The position numbers and the translations under genes were made by a program. Below the pieces are notes generated by a model. That model had not been told where the DNA came from. It ran no database searches and saw only the letters and a program-made list of their open reading frames with translations. From Thiorhodococcus sp. (GTDB taxonomy: Bacteria > Pseudomonadota > Gammaproteobacteria > Chromatiales > Chromatiaceae), in contig JARIBS010000078.1 of assembly GCA_029257385.1 (NCBI GenBank), forward strand, positions 1 through 64,000: a DNA stretch of 64,000 nucleotides. The letters are read 5' to 3'. This document shows positions 22,049 to 35,640 of the stretch, piece after piece. The first letter of the stretch is position 1; each line of letters begins with the position of its first letter.

Positions 22049-23169
22049 GTGTCATGGCCGGCGGAACCGGCGGGCACGTGTTTCCAGCCCTAGCCGTCGC
22101 GGAAATCCTGCGCAGCCAGGATGTGCAGGTATTCTGGATCGGCACGCATGCCGGGATGGAGTCGCGTCTGGTGCCCGAGCACGGTTTTGAGATCGAGTGG
22201 ATTCGCATCGAAGGTCTGCGCGGCAAGGGCATCGGCCAGATGCTCAAGACACCCTTCAAGCTCGCGGCCGCGCTCTGGCAGGCACGCGGCATTTTGCGTC
22301 GGCGGCGTCCCGCGCTGGTGATCGGCATGGGCGGATTCGTGTCCGGACCGGGCGGCCTGGCCGCGCGCGGACTCGGTCTGCCGCTGGTCGTCCATGAGCA
22401 GAACTCCATCCCCGGAATGACCAACCAGTGGCTGGCGCGAATCGCCACGGCGGTATTCGAGGCCTTTCCGGGGAGCTTTCCCGCTGCGCGCGGCGCTGTC
22501 GCGAGCGGTAACCCGGTGCGTCAGGCGATCCTGGATCTGCCTGAGCCGCGTACGCGCTACGCTGGGCGCGCTGGCGCGCCGCGTCTCTTGGTCTTCGGCG
22601 GATCGCTGGGTGCGCGAGCGCTCAACGAGACCCTGCCTCAGGCGCTGGCTGGGCTGCCCAAGGCACTGCGACCCGAGATTCGCCATCAGGCTGGGGAGCG
22701 CACGCTCGAGGTGGCGCGCGACGCCTATCGGGGGGCCGGTATCGAGGCCGAAATCATGCCCTTCATCGACGATATGGCCGAAGCTTATGCCTGGGCGGAT
22801 CTCGTTGTGTGCCGAGCTGGAGCCTTGACCATCTCCGAATTGGCCGCGGCTGGGGTTGCCTCCGTTCTGGTTCCTTATCCCTTTGCGGTCGACGATCATC
22901 AGGTCGGCAATGCCCGCTATCTGACCGATGCAGGCGCCGCGCGGATGGTGCTGCAGCGCGACCTTACCACGCAGGCTCTGACGAACTTACTCACCGAGCT
23001 GCTCGGCGATCGCGCGCTCTTGCTGTCGATGGCCGAGGCGGCGCGCTCACGCGCGCAACCCGATGCCGTCGCCCAGATCGCCACGGCCTGTCTCGCGCTG
23101 GCCCGCGATGAGAGCAAGACTGGGGGAGCGACTCCGGCTGTCCCAACGCAAGCGGGGCGGCGCGCATGA
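22033..23169 (+). CDS. murG: UDP-GlcNAc:lipid I GlcNAc transferase
   Basis: [18 protein letters not shown]...[18 protein letters not shown]. Confidence 0.96.
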   Translation: MGTCIGVMAGGTGGHVFPALAVAEILRSQDVQVFWIGTHAGMESRLVPEHGFEIEWIRIEGLRGKGIGQMLKTPFKLAAALWQARGILRRRRPALVIGMGGFVSGPGGLAARGLGLPLVVHEQNSIPGMTNQWLARIATAVFEAFPGSFPAARGAVASGNPVRQAILDLPEPRTRYAGRAGAPRLLVFGGSLGARALNETLPQALAGLPKALRPEIRHQAGERTLEVARDAYRGAGIEAEIMPFIDDMAEAYAWADLVVCRAGALTISELAAAGVASVLVPYPFAVDDHQVGNARYLTDAGAARMVLQRDLTTQALTNLLTELLGDRALLLSMAEAARSRAQPDAVAQIATACLALARDESKTGGATPAVPTQAGRRA

Positions 23170-24593
23170 ATGCGCATCGCCAACATACCGCCGCCCGGAT
23201 GGGGCGGGTTCGCCGACTGCACTTCATCGGTATCGGCGGCGCGGGCATGAGCGGAATTGCCGAGCTGATGGCCAATCTGGGCTACACGGTGACCGGCTCC
23301 GATTTGCGCGAGAGCGCCGTGACGCGGCGGCTGCGCGCGCTGGGTGTCGAGATTTTCATCGGGCACCGGGCCGAGCAAGTCAGCGAAGCCGACGCGGTCG
23401 TGGTTTCAACGGCGGTCGACGAGACCAATCCCGAGATTCAGCAAGCGCGCGGCGCGCGTCTCCCAGTTGTGCGCCGCGCCGAGATGCTCGCGGAGCTGAT
23501 GCGCTTTTACTACGGTGTGGCGGTGGCCGGAACTCACGGTAAAACGACCACGACCAGCCTGGTCGCGAGCATTCTCGCCGAGGGCGGATTGGATCCGACC
23601 TTCGTCATCGGTGGCAAGCTCAACAGCGCCGGGGCCAACGCCAAGTTGGGAACGACCAAGTACCTGGTGGCCGAAGCCGACGAAAGCGACGCCTCCTTCC
23701 TCTATCTACAGCCGATGGTGTCGATCGTTACCAACATTGACGCCGATCACATGAGTGCCTACGAGAACGACTTCAGTCGGCTGCGCAGCTCGTTTATGGA
23801 GTTCCTGCATCATTTGCCCTTCTATGGGCTGGCAGTGCTGTGTATCGACGACGACGAGGTCCGGGCGATGGTGCCGATGGTCGCGCGTGCGGTGCGCACC
23901 TATGGGACACATCCCGAGGCCGATGTGCGCGCCAGCGACATCCACCAGGAGGGTATGCGCACCGCCTTTCTCGTCCATTGCAGTGAACTCGACCGCCCCT
24001 TGGCGGTCACGGTCAATCTGCCGGGTCGGCACAACGTACTCAACGCGCTCGCCGCAATCTGTGTCGCCCTAGAGCTTGGCGTTGATGCGCGGGCCATTAG
24101 CCGGGCTTTGTCCGAATTTCAGGGTGTGGATCGACGCTTCGTCGCGACTGAGATCATCGATCACGCCGGGCGTCGACTCTTGATCGTGGACGACTACGGC
24201 CATCATCCGCGTGAACTGGCCGCTACGCTGACTGCGGCACGCGACGGCTGGCCTGGACGCAGACTGATGCTGGTTTTCCAACCACATCGCTATAGCCGAA
24301 CTCAGGAGCATTTCGAGGATTTTGTCGAGGTGTTCTCTATGGCGGACATGCTGCTGCTCTGCGAGGTCTATCCGGCGGGCGAGATGCCGATTGTGGGCGC
24401 CGACGCACGCGCACTCAGCCGCGCGATGCGCATGCGTGGCGATGTGGAACCCGTCTTCGCCCAGGATCTCCACATGGTGCCGGCGCTGGTGGACCATCTG
24501 GCCCAGGATGGCGATATCGTGCTGGTGGCGGGTGCGGGCGACATCGGTGCACTTGCCGCGCGCTTGCCCGGACTGCTCCAGGAGGGTGGCTAG
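23166..24593 (+). CDS. murC: UDP-N-acetylmuramate--L-alanine ligase
   Basis: [18 protein letters not shown]...[16 protein letters not shown]...[15 protein letters not shown]. Confidence 0.97.
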   Translation: MNAHRQHTAARMGRVRRLHFIGIGGAGMSGIAELMANLGYTVTGSDLRESAVTRRLRALGVEIFIGHRAEQVSEADAVVVSTAVDETNPEIQQARGARLPVVRRAEMLAELMRFYYGVAVAGTHGKTTTTSLVASILAEGGLDPTFVIGGKLNSAGANAKLGTTKYLVAEADESDASFLYLQPMVSIVTNIDADHMSAYENDFSRLRSSFMEFLHHLPFYGLAVLCIDDDEVRAMVPMVARAVRTYGTHPEADVRASDIHQEGMRTAFLVHCSELDRPLAVTVNLPGRHNVLNALAAICVALELGVDARAISRALSEFQGVDRRFVATEIIDHAGRRLLIVDDYGHHPRELAATLTAARDGWPGRRLMLVFQPHRYSRTQEHFEDFVEVFSMADMLLLCEVYPAGEMPIVGADARALSRAMRMRGDVEPVFAQDLHMVPALVDHLAQDGDIVLVAGAGDIGALAARLPGLLQEGG

Positions 24594-24677
24594 TGACGAA
24601 TCTATCCAAGCGTCACGGCGGGCACGGCCCCACCGGCCCGTCCAGGTGTTATCTGAGCGTGTCGAGAGGGCGCTGAC

Positions 24678-25562
24678 ATGATCGAGCTGCGAGGGGAACT
24701 GCGCGCGCATGAGCCACTGGCCGGTTACACCAGCTGGCGGGTCGGTGGGGTTGCGAAACAGTGCTATCGACCTGCCGATGTCGAGGATCTGGCCGTGTTT
24801 CTGCGTCGACTCGATCCGCACGAGCCGCTACTGTGGCTGGGGCTGGGCAGCAACCTCCTGATTGATGACGACGGGTTTGCGGGAACCGTGATTCTGACGC
24901 GAGGGTGCCTGAGCGCAATGGAGCGTCGCGCCGACAACCGCATCTACGCTGAAGCGGGTACGAGCTGCGCTAAACTCGCGCGTTTTGCATCCAGAGAGAA
25001 TCTGGTCGGGGTCGAGTTCTTGGCCGGGATTCCCGGCACCATGGGCGGCGCTCTGGCGATGAACGCCGGTGCATGGGGCGGCGAGACCTGGCCGCACGTT
25101 TGCCGGGTCTGGACTATCGACCGTGCGGGTGTTGTCAGGGAGCGCGATGCAGCAGATTTCTCGCCGGGTTATCGGGAGATCGCGGGGCCTGCCGGTGAGT
25201 GGTTCGTGGCGGTCGAGCTTGGGCTGGAGCATGGCGACGGTCGCGCCGGGATGGAGCGGATGCGCGCCCTGCTTGCGCGCCGCGCCGCGACCCAGCCGAT
25301 CGGGCAGCCGAGTTGTGGCTCGGTGTTTCGCAACCCGCCTGGGGATCACGCGGCCAGATTGATCGAGTCACTGGGCCTGAAGGGCCAGCGAATCGGCGGT
25401 GCGCAAGTCTCCGAGAAGCACGCCAATTTCATCATCAACACGGGCGATGCGACGGCATCGGACATCGCGGCCTTGATCGGCCACGTTCAAGATGCGGTCG
25501 AGCAGCATACGGGTGTCCGGTTGATTGCCGAGGTCAGACGCAGCGCTGGAGAGGGGGCATGA
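24678..25562 (+). CDS. murB: UDP-N-acetylenolpyruvoylglucosamine reductase
   Basis: YTSWRVGGVAKQ...GLGSNLLI...AGIPGTMGGALAMNAGAWGGE...CGSVFRNPPGDHAARLIESLGLKG. Confidence 0.95.
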   Translation: MIELRGELRAHEPLAGYTSWRVGGVAKQCYRPADVEDLAVFLRRLDPHEPLLWLGLGSNLLIDDDGFAGTVILTRGCLSAMERRADNRIYAEAGTSCAKLARFASRENLVGVEFLAGIPGTMGGALAMNAGAWGGETWPHVCRVWTIDRAGVVRERDAADFSPGYREIAGPAGEWFVAVELGLEHGDGRAGMERMRALLARRAATQPIGQPSCGSVFRNPPGDHAARLIESLGLKGQRIGGAQVSEKHANFIINTGDATASDIAALIGHVQDAVEQHTGVRLIAEVRRSAGEGA

Positions 25563-26515
25563 CGACACAGACGGCTCAGGTATCCAAGGCGACTGCCGAG
25601 CGCGTTGAGCGGCTCGGTAAGGTTGCTGTGCTGCTCGGCGGGCGCGCCGCCGAGCGCGAGGTCTCGCTCAAGAGCGGGCGCGCCGTGCTCGATGCACTGC
25701 TACGATGTGGAGTCGACGCCCACCCGCTCGATCCCGACGAGCGGGTTCTGGAACATCTGCGCGCGGGGGGCTTTGAGCGCGCCTTCATCATCCTGCATGG
25801 ACGCGGCGGCGAAGACGGGCAGATCCAGGGTGCGCTGGAGACCATCGCGATGCCCTATACGGGATCTGGCGTGCTCGGCTCCGCACTGGGGATGGACAAA
25901 TACCGCTGCAAACTGGTCTGGGAGGCCGTTGGGCTGCCGACTGCGGAGTCGGTCCTGCTGCGCGGGGCATCCGATCTGCCTGCCGCCGCCGCGCTCGGCT
26001 TTCCGCTGATGATCAAACCGGTACATGAGGGCTCGAGTATCGGCATGGCCAAGGTCGAAACGGTCGCTGCGCTTGAGCGCGCCTGGCGTGTGGCCGCGCA
26101 GTTTGACGCATCGGTTCTGGCCGAGCGCTGGATTGCCGGAGACGAGCTGACCTGTGCCGTCCTGGGGCATGAGACATTGCCAATCATCCGCCTTGAAACG
26201 CCCAACGCATTCTACGATTACGCGGCCAAATACCAGGCAACAACCACGCGTTATCACTGCCCCAGCGGACTTGATGAGGCCACCGAGACACGCTTGCGTG
26301 AGTTGGCGCTGAAGGCCTTCGAGGTCGCCGGTGCGGTTGGTTGGGGGCGTGTCGACCTGATGCTCGATGCCGCGGGACAACCCTACTTGCTCGAGATCAA
26401 TACAGTTCCCGGCATGACTGACCACAGCCTGGTCCCGATAGCCGCGCGCGCCGCCGGAGTCGACTTCGATGCCCTGGTCCTGCGCATCCTGGAAACGAGC
26501 CTAGACCGTGGCTGA
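25559..26515 (+). CDS. ddl: D-alanine--D-alanine ligase
   Basis: KVAVLLGGRAAEREVSLKSG...HGRGGEDGQIQGALE...EINTVPGMTDHSLVP; start trimmed to ATG 25559. Confidence 0.95.
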   Translation: MTTQTAQVSKATAERVERLGKVAVLLGGRAAEREVSLKSGRAVLDALLRCGVDAHPLDPDERVLEHLRAGGFERAFIILHGRGGEDGQIQGALETIAMPYTGSGVLGSALGMDKYRCKLVWEAVGLPTAESVLLRGASDLPAAAALGFPLMIKPVHEGSSIGMAKVETVAALERAWRVAAQFDASVLAERWIAGDELTCAVLGHETLPIIRLETPNAFYDYAAKYQATTTRYHCPSGLDEATETRLRELALKAFEVAGAVGWGRVDLMLDAAGQPYLLEINTVPGMTDHSLVPIAARAAGVDFDALVLRILETSLDRG

Positions 26516-27296
26516 GAGCATCCGTAAAGCTCAGACTGCTCAACGGACCGGCATCGGCTCACGATTGCTGGCGTTGCTTGGGGTGCTCCTGTTTATGGCA
26601 ATAGGCGCCGGTGCCTGGCTATTTGGCCATTGGGAGTCGCGCATTTTGCCCATTATGCTGATTGAGGTCGAAGGTGAACTCCATCATCATTCTTCACGCT
26701 TGCTCCAAGAGACGCTCAGCGAGCGCCTAAACGGCGGGATTCTGACCACGGATTTGGCCGCTCTCAAGCGCGCGGCCGAGGAGCTTCCATGGGTGGGACG
26801 TGCGAGTGTGCGTCGGGTCTGGCCCGACCGGCTGCGCGTGCGTGTCGAAGAGCATCGACCGATTGCCCGCTGGAACACCGATGGACTCGTCACCGCCGAG
26901 GGCGTCGTGTTCCATCCAAATAGTGGCACCGTGCCAGCGGGCCTGCCGCTGCTCGAGGGTGACGACAAACAGGCACCGAAGATCGCTGCACGCTATCTAA
27001 AGTGGCGCGATGAGCTGATGCTGGTCGGGCACCTGATTCAGACGTTGTCGGTCGATCCGCGCGGGGACTGGCGCGTCGAACTGGTTATGGGAACGACGCT
27101 GCGGCTGGGGACTGGCCCTGTCGAGGAGCGCTTGGCGCGCTTTATCGCCAGTACGCCTCAGCTTGAGGCCGCTGGACAACCGACGGTGGTCGATTTGCGC
27201 TACAGCAACGGCTTCTCGGTCAAATGGGCAACAAGCGCGGACACTAAGATCCGCGCGCACAGCGATCGCATCGTGCGATCCGGTCATCGAGGATAA
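26508..27296 (+). CDS. ftsQ: Cell division protein FtsQ
   Basis: TM plus POTRA/FtsQ domain; position between ddl and ftsA. Confidence 0.92.
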   Translation: MAESIRKAQTAQRTGIGSRLLALLGVLLFMAIGAGAWLFGHWESRILPIMLIEVEGELHHHSSRLLQETLSERLNGGILTTDLAALKRAAEELPWVGRASVRRVWPDRLRVRVEEHRPIARWNTDGLVTAEGVVFHPNSGTVPAGLPLLEGDDKQAPKIAARYLKWRDELMLVGHLIQTLSVDPRGDWRVELVMGTTLRLGTGPVEERLARFIASTPQLEAAGQPTVVDLRYSNGFSVKWATSADTKIRAHSDRIVRSGHRG

Positions 27297-27302
27297 TTCT
27301 GG

Positions 27303-28538
27303 ATGTCGCGACGTAACGACAAAAACTTATTGGTTGGTCTGGATATCGGCACATCGAAGATCGCTGCCTTGGTCGGAGAGCTCAAGGATGACGATCAGAT
27401 CGAGATCATCGGCTTTGGAACCCATCCTTCGCGGGGCCTGAAGAAGGGCGTGGTGGTCGATATCGAGTCTACCGTGCAATCGATCCAGCGGGCCGTCGAG
27501 GAGGCGGAGCTGATGGCTGGCTGCGAGATCCACTCCGTCCATGCCGGGATCGCGGGCAGCCATGTGCGCAGCCTCAACTCCCACGGCATCACGGCGATCA
27601 AGGAGGTCGAGGTCTCGCAGGCCGATGTCGACCGTGTTATCGATGCGGCGCGCGCGGTGGCCATTCCGGCCGATCAGAAGATTCTGCACATCCTCCCGCA
27701 GGAATTCATCATCGATGAGCAGGAGGGCATCCGAGAGCCTATTGGTATGTGCGGCGTGCGTCTGGAGGCACGCGTGCACATGGTGACCGGCGCGGTAAGT
27801 GCAGCACAGAACATCATCAAGTGCATCCGGCGCTGCGGACTGGAGGTCGACGACCTGGTCCTCGCTCAGCTCAGCTCCAGCTACTCGGTGCTCGGCGAGG
27901 ACGAGAAAGAACTCGGTGTCTGTGTCGTCGACATCGGTGGCGGAACGACCGATCTGGCGGTCTTCACGGATGGGGCTATTCGCCATACGGCGGTCATTCC
28001 AATCGCCGGCGATCAGGTGACCAACGACATCGCAGTGGCCTTGCGCACACCGACGCAGCATGCCGAACAGATCAAAGTCCGCCACGCCTGCGCCCTGACC
28101 CAGCTCGCGGCTAATGGCGACACGATCGAGGTCCCGAGCATCGGTGATCGCCCGCCGCGGCGCCTGTCGCGCCAGACGCTGGCCGAGGTGGTCGAGCCAA
28201 GGTACGAAGAGTTGCTGACGCTGCTGCACAACGAGCTGCGGCGCAGCGGATTCGAGGACTTGGTCGCGGGCGGGGTGGTGCTGACCGGCGGCAGCGCGAA
28301 GATGCAAGGGCTCATCGAGCTGGCCGAGGAGGTCTTCCACATGCCGGTGCGGTTGGGTGTGCCGAATTATGTCATCGGCATGGAGGAGGTCGTCAATAAC
28401 CCAATCCACTCCACAGGCGTCGGACTGCTGATGTACGCGCGTCAGCACCGCTTCGCAAGACGCCCGGAGCTGGCCGAAAATCTAGGCTTGAAAGCGGCTT
28501 TGGCGCGCATGAGAAGCTGGTTTCAAGGCAACTTTTAG
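27303..28538 (+). CDS. ftsA: Cell division protein FtsA
   Basis: LLVGLDIGTSKIAALVGE...VVDIGGGTTDLAVF...VLTGGSAKMQGL. Confidence 0.97.
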   Translation: MSRRNDKNLLVGLDIGTSKIAALVGELKDDDQIEIIGFGTHPSRGLKKGVVVDIESTVQSIQRAVEEAELMAGCEIHSVHAGIAGSHVRSLNSHGITAIKEVEVSQADVDRVIDAARAVAIPADQKILHILPQEFIIDEQEGIREPIGMCGVRLEARVHMVTGAVSAAQNIIKCIRRCGLEVDDLVLAQLSSSYSVLGEDEKELGVCVVDIGGGTTDLAVFTDGAIRHTAVIPIAGDQVTNDIAVALRTPTQHAEQIKVRHACALTQLAANGDTIEVPSIGDRPPRRLSRQTLAEVVEPRYEELLTLLHNELRRSGFEDLVAGGVVLTGGSAKMQGLIELAEEVFHMPVRLGVPNYVIGMEEVVNNPIHSTGVGLLMYARQHRFARRPELAENLGLKAALARMRSWFQGNF

Positions 28539-28668
28539 GCTGACGCTCGCAGCGCCCTCCGTGCTGACGCACGCGTGGGTGCTGCCAGATGCGCAGTGGT
28601 TTCGAGAGCGCCTGATTGCTGGGCGGCGAGAATAGGGGTCCAGGGCGTGGGACTCGGTCGAAAACGCA

Positions 28669-28688
28669 GGCCGCATCATCATGCGGCC
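28669..28688 (+). repeat. Perfect inverted repeat in ftsA-ftsZ spacer
   Basis: GGCCGCAT-CATC-ATGCGGCC. Confidence 0.75.
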
Positions 28689-28771
28689 TTGGGCTTGGGG
28701 CGTCTCTAACGTCCCGGTCGTGTCGGGGGCGGCTGCATACGTTTGTATGTAGCTGAATTACGTTTTCTAGG

Positions 28772-28790
28772 TTGCGCACTGGGTGCGCAA
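28772..28790 (+). promoter_or_regulatory. Perfect 8-bp hairpin abutting the ftsZ Shine-Dalgarno sequence
   Basis: TTGCGCAC-TGG-GTGCGCAA, then GAGGAG (SD) and ATG at 28805. Confidence 0.65.
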
Positions 28791-28804
28791 GAGGAGAAAA
28801 ATCA

Positions 28805-29974
28805 ATGTTCGAATTGATGGATACCCATAGTCAGAATGCCGTCATCAAAGTCATTGGCGTTGGCGGTGGCGGAAGCAATGCGGTCAATCACATGATTGCC
28901 TCGACCATCGAGGGCGTCGAATTCATCTGCGCCAACACCGATGCCCAGGCATTGAAGAGTTCGGGCGTCAAGACCGTTCTTCAATTAGGCGCGGGGATCA
29001 CCAGGGGTTTGGGTGCAGGCGCGGATCCAGAGGTTGGGCGGCAAGCCGCGATTGAGGACAGGGACCGCATCCAGGAGGCGCTCGATGGCGCCGATATGGT
29101 CTTCATCACGGCCGGCATGGGCGGTGGCACCGGAACGGGTGCAGCGCCTGTTGTCGCACAGGTCGCCAAAGCACTGGGCATTCTCACGGTTGCGGTCGTC
29201 ACTAAGCCGTTTCCGTTCGAGGGTGCCAAGCGTCGCCGCATCGCCGATGAAGGCATCGCCGAGCTTGCCGAACATGTCGACTCATTGATCACCATCCCCA
29301 ACGAAAAGCTCCTGGCCGTGCTTGGCAAGGACATGAGTCTACTCGACGCATTCAAAGCCGCCAACGATGTACTGCTCAACGCGACCCAGGGTATCGCCGA
29401 ACTCATCACCTGCCGCGGCTTGATTAACGTCGACTTCGCGGATGTCAAAACGGTCATGTCCAACATGGGTGTGGCCATGATGGGCACCGGTTCGGCAAGA
29501 GGCGAGAATCGTGCGCGCGAGGCTGCCGAAGCCGCGATCAAGAGCCCGCTACTGGAAGATATCGATCTCGCTGGAGCCAAGGGTATCCTGGTCAATATCA
29601 CTGCGGGTCTGACCCTGACCATTGGCGAGTTTGATGAGGTCGGCAACACCGTGCGCGACTTCGCCGATGATGATGCGACCGTCGTGGTGGGCACTGTCGT
29701 CGATCCCGAACTCGAAGATGATCTGCGTGTCACGGTCGTCGCCACCGGGCTTGGCGAGCGACGTGTGATGGTTAAGCGTCCGAGCAGCGAGGCGGCCATG
29801 CGTCTGGTCTCCGGTGACTCAGAAGACGCCACGCCCGACTACCGTGAGATGGATCGCCGCCCAGCGATCTACCGCAAGAGCGGCGGTAGTGCTCCAGCAC
29901 CTGCTGATTCCTCGCCAGAAAGCGATCCGGATTACTTGGATATCCCGGCGTTTCTGCGTCGTCAGGCCGATTGA
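28805..29974 (+). CDS. ftsZ: Cell division protein FtsZ
   Basis: GVGGGGSNAVNHMI...GMGGGTGTGAAPVVA...C-terminal peptide PDYLDIPAFLRRQAD. Confidence 0.98.
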   Translation: MFELMDTHSQNAVIKVIGVGGGGSNAVNHMIASTIEGVEFICANTDAQALKSSGVKTVLQLGAGITRGLGAGADPEVGRQAAIEDRDRIQEALDGADMVFITAGMGGGTGTGAAPVVAQVAKALGILTVAVVTKPFPFEGAKRRRIADEGIAELAEHVDSLITIPNEKLLAVLGKDMSLLDAFKAANDVLLNATQGIAELITCRGLINVDFADVKTVMSNMGVAMMGTGSARGENRAREAAEAAIKSPLLEDIDLAGAKGILVNITAGLTLTIGEFDEVGNTVRDFADDDATVVVGTVVDPELEDDLRVTVVATGLGERRVMVKRPSSEAAMRLVSGDSEDATPDYREMDRRPAIYRKSGGSAPAPADSSPESDPDYLDIPAFLRRQAD

Positions 29975-29976
29975 TC

Positions 29977-29998
29977 AGGGGTTTCCCCTAAATAAGAT
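29977..29998 (+). terminator. Possible weak terminator after ftsZ
   Basis: AGGGG-TTT-CCCCT then AAATAAGATTTTCTTTT; short stem. Confidence 0.35.
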
Positions 29999-30042
29999 TT
30001 TCTTTTAAAAACAAAGATATGGTGATCTTATTCAAGTAAAGC

Positions 30043-30071
30043 TTGAAAACATCTCGGGAAAACCCTAGCAT
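30043..30071 (+). promoter_or_regulatory. Candidate sigma70 promoter for lpxC
   Basis: TTGAAA-N17-TAGCAT. Confidence 0.5.
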
Positions 30072-30191
30072 CGTGCACAGTGCGCTTCCATCTGGAAGCG
30101 CGGGGCACGTTCGAGCGGATCGAAGGTGCATCTTGATCAGCACACTGACGGCGCCGCAAGCCGCCTGGGATTGCAAAGGGGGTCCCGACCC

Positions 30192-31106
30192 ATGCTCAAG
30201 CAGCGTACCTTGAAGAATGTGATCCGCACGACCGGCGTCGGCCTGCATGCAGGTGAGAAAGTCGAGCTGACGCTACGCCCAGCCGCGCCTGATACGGGCA
30301 TTCTGTTCCGGCGGGTCGACTTCGACACGCCCGTCGAAATCAAGGCTACACCGTTTAGTGTGGGCGACACGCGCTTGTCGACCACCCTCGTTTCGGGCGA
30401 GGTGAAGGTCTCGACGGTCGAGCACCTGCTGGCGGCCTTTGCCGGCCTTGGCATCGACAACGCCTATGTCGACCTCAGCGGCGCCGAAGTGCCGATCATG
30501 GATGGCAGCGCGGCACCCTTTGTTTTTCTACTGCAATCGGCTGGTGTGCAGGAGCAAAGTCGGCCCAAGCGGTTCATTCGTATCAAGCGCCCGATTGAGG
30601 TGCGCGATGGGGATAAATTCGCGAAATTTACACCTTACGATGGATTCAAGGTGGAATTTTCAATCGATTTCGATCATCCTGCATTCGACACTCGTATGAA
30701 TCACGCCGCCATCGATTTCTCGACGACGTCTTTCGTACGTGAATTGAGTCGTGCCAGAACATTCGGATTCTTGAGTGAGATCGAGGCTCTGAGGCAGCAG
30801 AATTTGGCTCTGGGCGGAAGTTTGGACAATGCCGTCGTGGTCGATGAATACCGCATCCTGAATGAAGAGGGATTGCGCTATGAGGACGAGTTCGTCAAGC
30901 ACAAGATCCTTGATGCCATCGGCGATCTCTATTTACTCGGCCATACGCTGATTGGCGCGTTCTGCGGTCATAAATCAGGCCATGGACTCAATAATCGGCT
31001 CCTGCGCGCGCTTGCCGCAGACGCCTCCGCATGGGAAGAGGTGGTCTACGAAGATTCATCGGCAGCGCCAATCTGCTATGCGCAGCCGATGCCAGCCATC
31101 TATTAG
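30192..31106 (+). CDS. lpxC: UDP-3-O-acyl-N-acetylglucosamine deacetylase
   Basis: [31 protein letters not shown]...[14 protein letters not shown]. Confidence 0.97.
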   Translation: MLKQRTLKNVIRTTGVGLHAGEKVELTLRPAAPDTGILFRRVDFDTPVEIKATPFSVGDTRLSTTLVSGEVKVSTVEHLLAAFAGLGIDNAYVDLSGAEVPIMDGSAAPFVFLLQSAGVQEQSRPKRFIRIKRPIEVRDGDKFAKFTPYDGFKVEFSIDFDHPAFDTRMNHAAIDFSTTSFVRELSRARTFGFLSEIEALRQQNLALGGSLDNAVVVDEYRILNEEGLRYEDEFVKHKILDAIGDLYLLGHTLIGAFCGHKSGHGLNNRLLRALAADASAWEEVVYEDSSAAPICYAQPMPAIY

Positions 31107-31586
31107 CTAGTCTTCATCGGCCGATGTCCGTCGTGCATGGCGGCTCGCAAGCCGTCTAAACGCTGCGCTCAAGCTCGGATCGCTCTGCTGATCGGCCGCC
31201 TCGTGGAGATGTGAAACCACCTCTTCTGAGAGTCCTCGCATGGTCTGCGTTGCGTTTGATTGCGTAGGCCGACTCATGATGCGCTGACGAACCTTAAAAC
31301 GAGCCTCGTCGATGCCATGGGCGCTCAACGAAGAGACGATTTGCGCGGCGAGAAATCGCGCGCGTGTCGACCATGCTGGAGAATCGAGAAACACGGTCAC
31401 GACCGTCCCAGTCACACCGATGTCGAGACAGTGAGCGCTCACGGACTCCGGCAATGCGGCGCGTACCAGCGTAACGATTTCTTGTTGCACGTGCTCCTGT
31501 TCGAGCGAGGCGCGCACGGCTTCGTGGTGCCGCAATAGATCCCGGACATGCAAAAAACGCGTGCGCACGATATGGTTGCCTTTCAT
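31107..31586 (-). CDS. dciA: DciA-like (DUF721) replicative helicase loader
   Basis: DUF721-like small basic protein in the conserved lpxC-dciA-M23-secA position, antisense orientation. Confidence 0.7.
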   Translation of the reverse strand: MKGNHIVRTRFLHVRDLLRHHEAVRASLEQEHVQQEIVTLVRAALPESVSAHCLDIGVTGTVVTVFLDSPAWSTRARFLAAQIVSSLSAHGIDEARFKVRQRIMSRPTQSNATQTMRGLSEEVVSHLHEAADQQSDPSLSAAFRRLASRHARRTSADED

Positions 31587-31684
31587 TGCGGATTGGTTCG
31601 AGTCTCGGCAAACGCCGCAGCGCGAGCCAGACGCTATTCATCGTGCACGCAATCTTGACGATTGACTAGCAGCAGAGATAAGTC

Positions 31685-32611
31685 ATGCTCCAAACTAGCA
31701 GCGGTAAACTGATACGCGGACATGCAGTGGTCATGCTCTTGGCGATCCTGGCGTTCTCTCTGGCCGGAGCGGGGTTGGGCTTTTGGGCTGGGCAATATTA
31801 CGCTGGCCCAAGCGTCGCGCGCATTACGCTTGATCATTCTTGGACGAGCAGGCCCGTTGACGTGCGCTCAACCCAAGCCCAGGTGGCGCCGACGAGCGAA
31901 GCTATCATTGTCCGCTTAGGCGAAATGCAGGCGCAGCTCCTCAGGCTCGACGCGCTCGGCGAGCGGCTGGTGCGGATGTCCGGCCTCAATGTCGAAGAGT
32001 TCGATTTCGAGAATCCACCTGCGCAGGGCGGCGCCGAGCAAGGCGCGGTCATGGATTACACCATCAAGGAACTCGCCAGCGAATTGGCCAGTGTCGTAAG
32101 TCTCATTGAGGATCGCGAGCGTAAGCTCGATATCATCCAGGATCTCATCATGGAGAAAGATCTGAGCGCTCAGGCGCTGCCGACTGGATGGCCGGTTAAA
32201 TCGGGCTATGTCTCCTCGAACTATGGCTTTCGCGTACATCCAATCAAAAAGGTGCGTCTCTTTCACGATGGTATCGATTTCGCCAGTCCGCGCGGCACTC
32301 CGGTGTTTGCTGTTGCCGACGGGATCGTAACATTCAGCGGGCGCAAAGGCGGTTATGGCAATACCGTGGATGTTCGTCACATCAACGGACTCGTCACTCG
32401 CTATGGTCACAACGCCAAAAATATTGTTAAGGTCGGCCAGATGATTCATCGGGATCAACAGATCGCTACCGTCGGTTCCACCGGCGTGGCAACTGGCCCG
32501 CACGTGCATTTCGAAGTCAGAAAAAACGACAAGGCAATCGATCCAATGCCCTATTTGCGCTCAAAACCCAGACAAGCTCTGGCGGGCACTGCCTCGGAAC
32601 TTGAGGGCTGA
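31685..32611 (+). CDS. M23-family metallopeptidase (membrane-anchored)
   Basis: TM, coiled coil, SSNYGFRVHPIKKVRLFHDGIDFASPRGTPV...GVATGPHVHFEVRKN. Confidence 0.92.
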   Translation: MLQTSSGKLIRGHAVVMLLAILAFSLAGAGLGFWAGQYYAGPSVARITLDHSWTSRPVDVRSTQAQVAPTSEAIIVRLGEMQAQLLRLDALGERLVRMSGLNVEEFDFENPPAQGGAEQGAVMDYTIKELASELASVVSLIEDRERKLDIIQDLIMEKDLSAQALPTGWPVKSGYVSSNYGFRVHPIKKVRLFHDGIDFASPRGTPVFAVADGIVTFSGRKGGYGNTVDVRHINGLVTRYGHNAKNIVKVGQMIHRDQQIATVGSTGVATGPHVHFEVRKNDKAIDPMPYLRSKPRQALAGTASELEG

Positions 32612-32728
32612 ACTCAAAACCGTGCGCGACTTAGCGTAACGGCGTCACAGCGCGCAACCCCTTCCAACCTTCGTCAGCGAAATCCGGTATCATCCGCCGA
32701 TTTCCGCGACAGACCCTGATCTCATTTG

Positions 32729-35566
<2,838 letters not shown>

Positions 35567-35640
35567 AAAAGATGCTCTGGACACATCATTCTGGCGGCAC
35601 GGGGCACCGGGCCAATCCCGCCCTCTGGCACTGAAAGCGC

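Noticed and set aside
27327-28448. 373-aa minus-strand ORF opposite ftsA
   Set aside because: Shadow ORF of high-GC codon usage; the plus strand is clearly ftsA.
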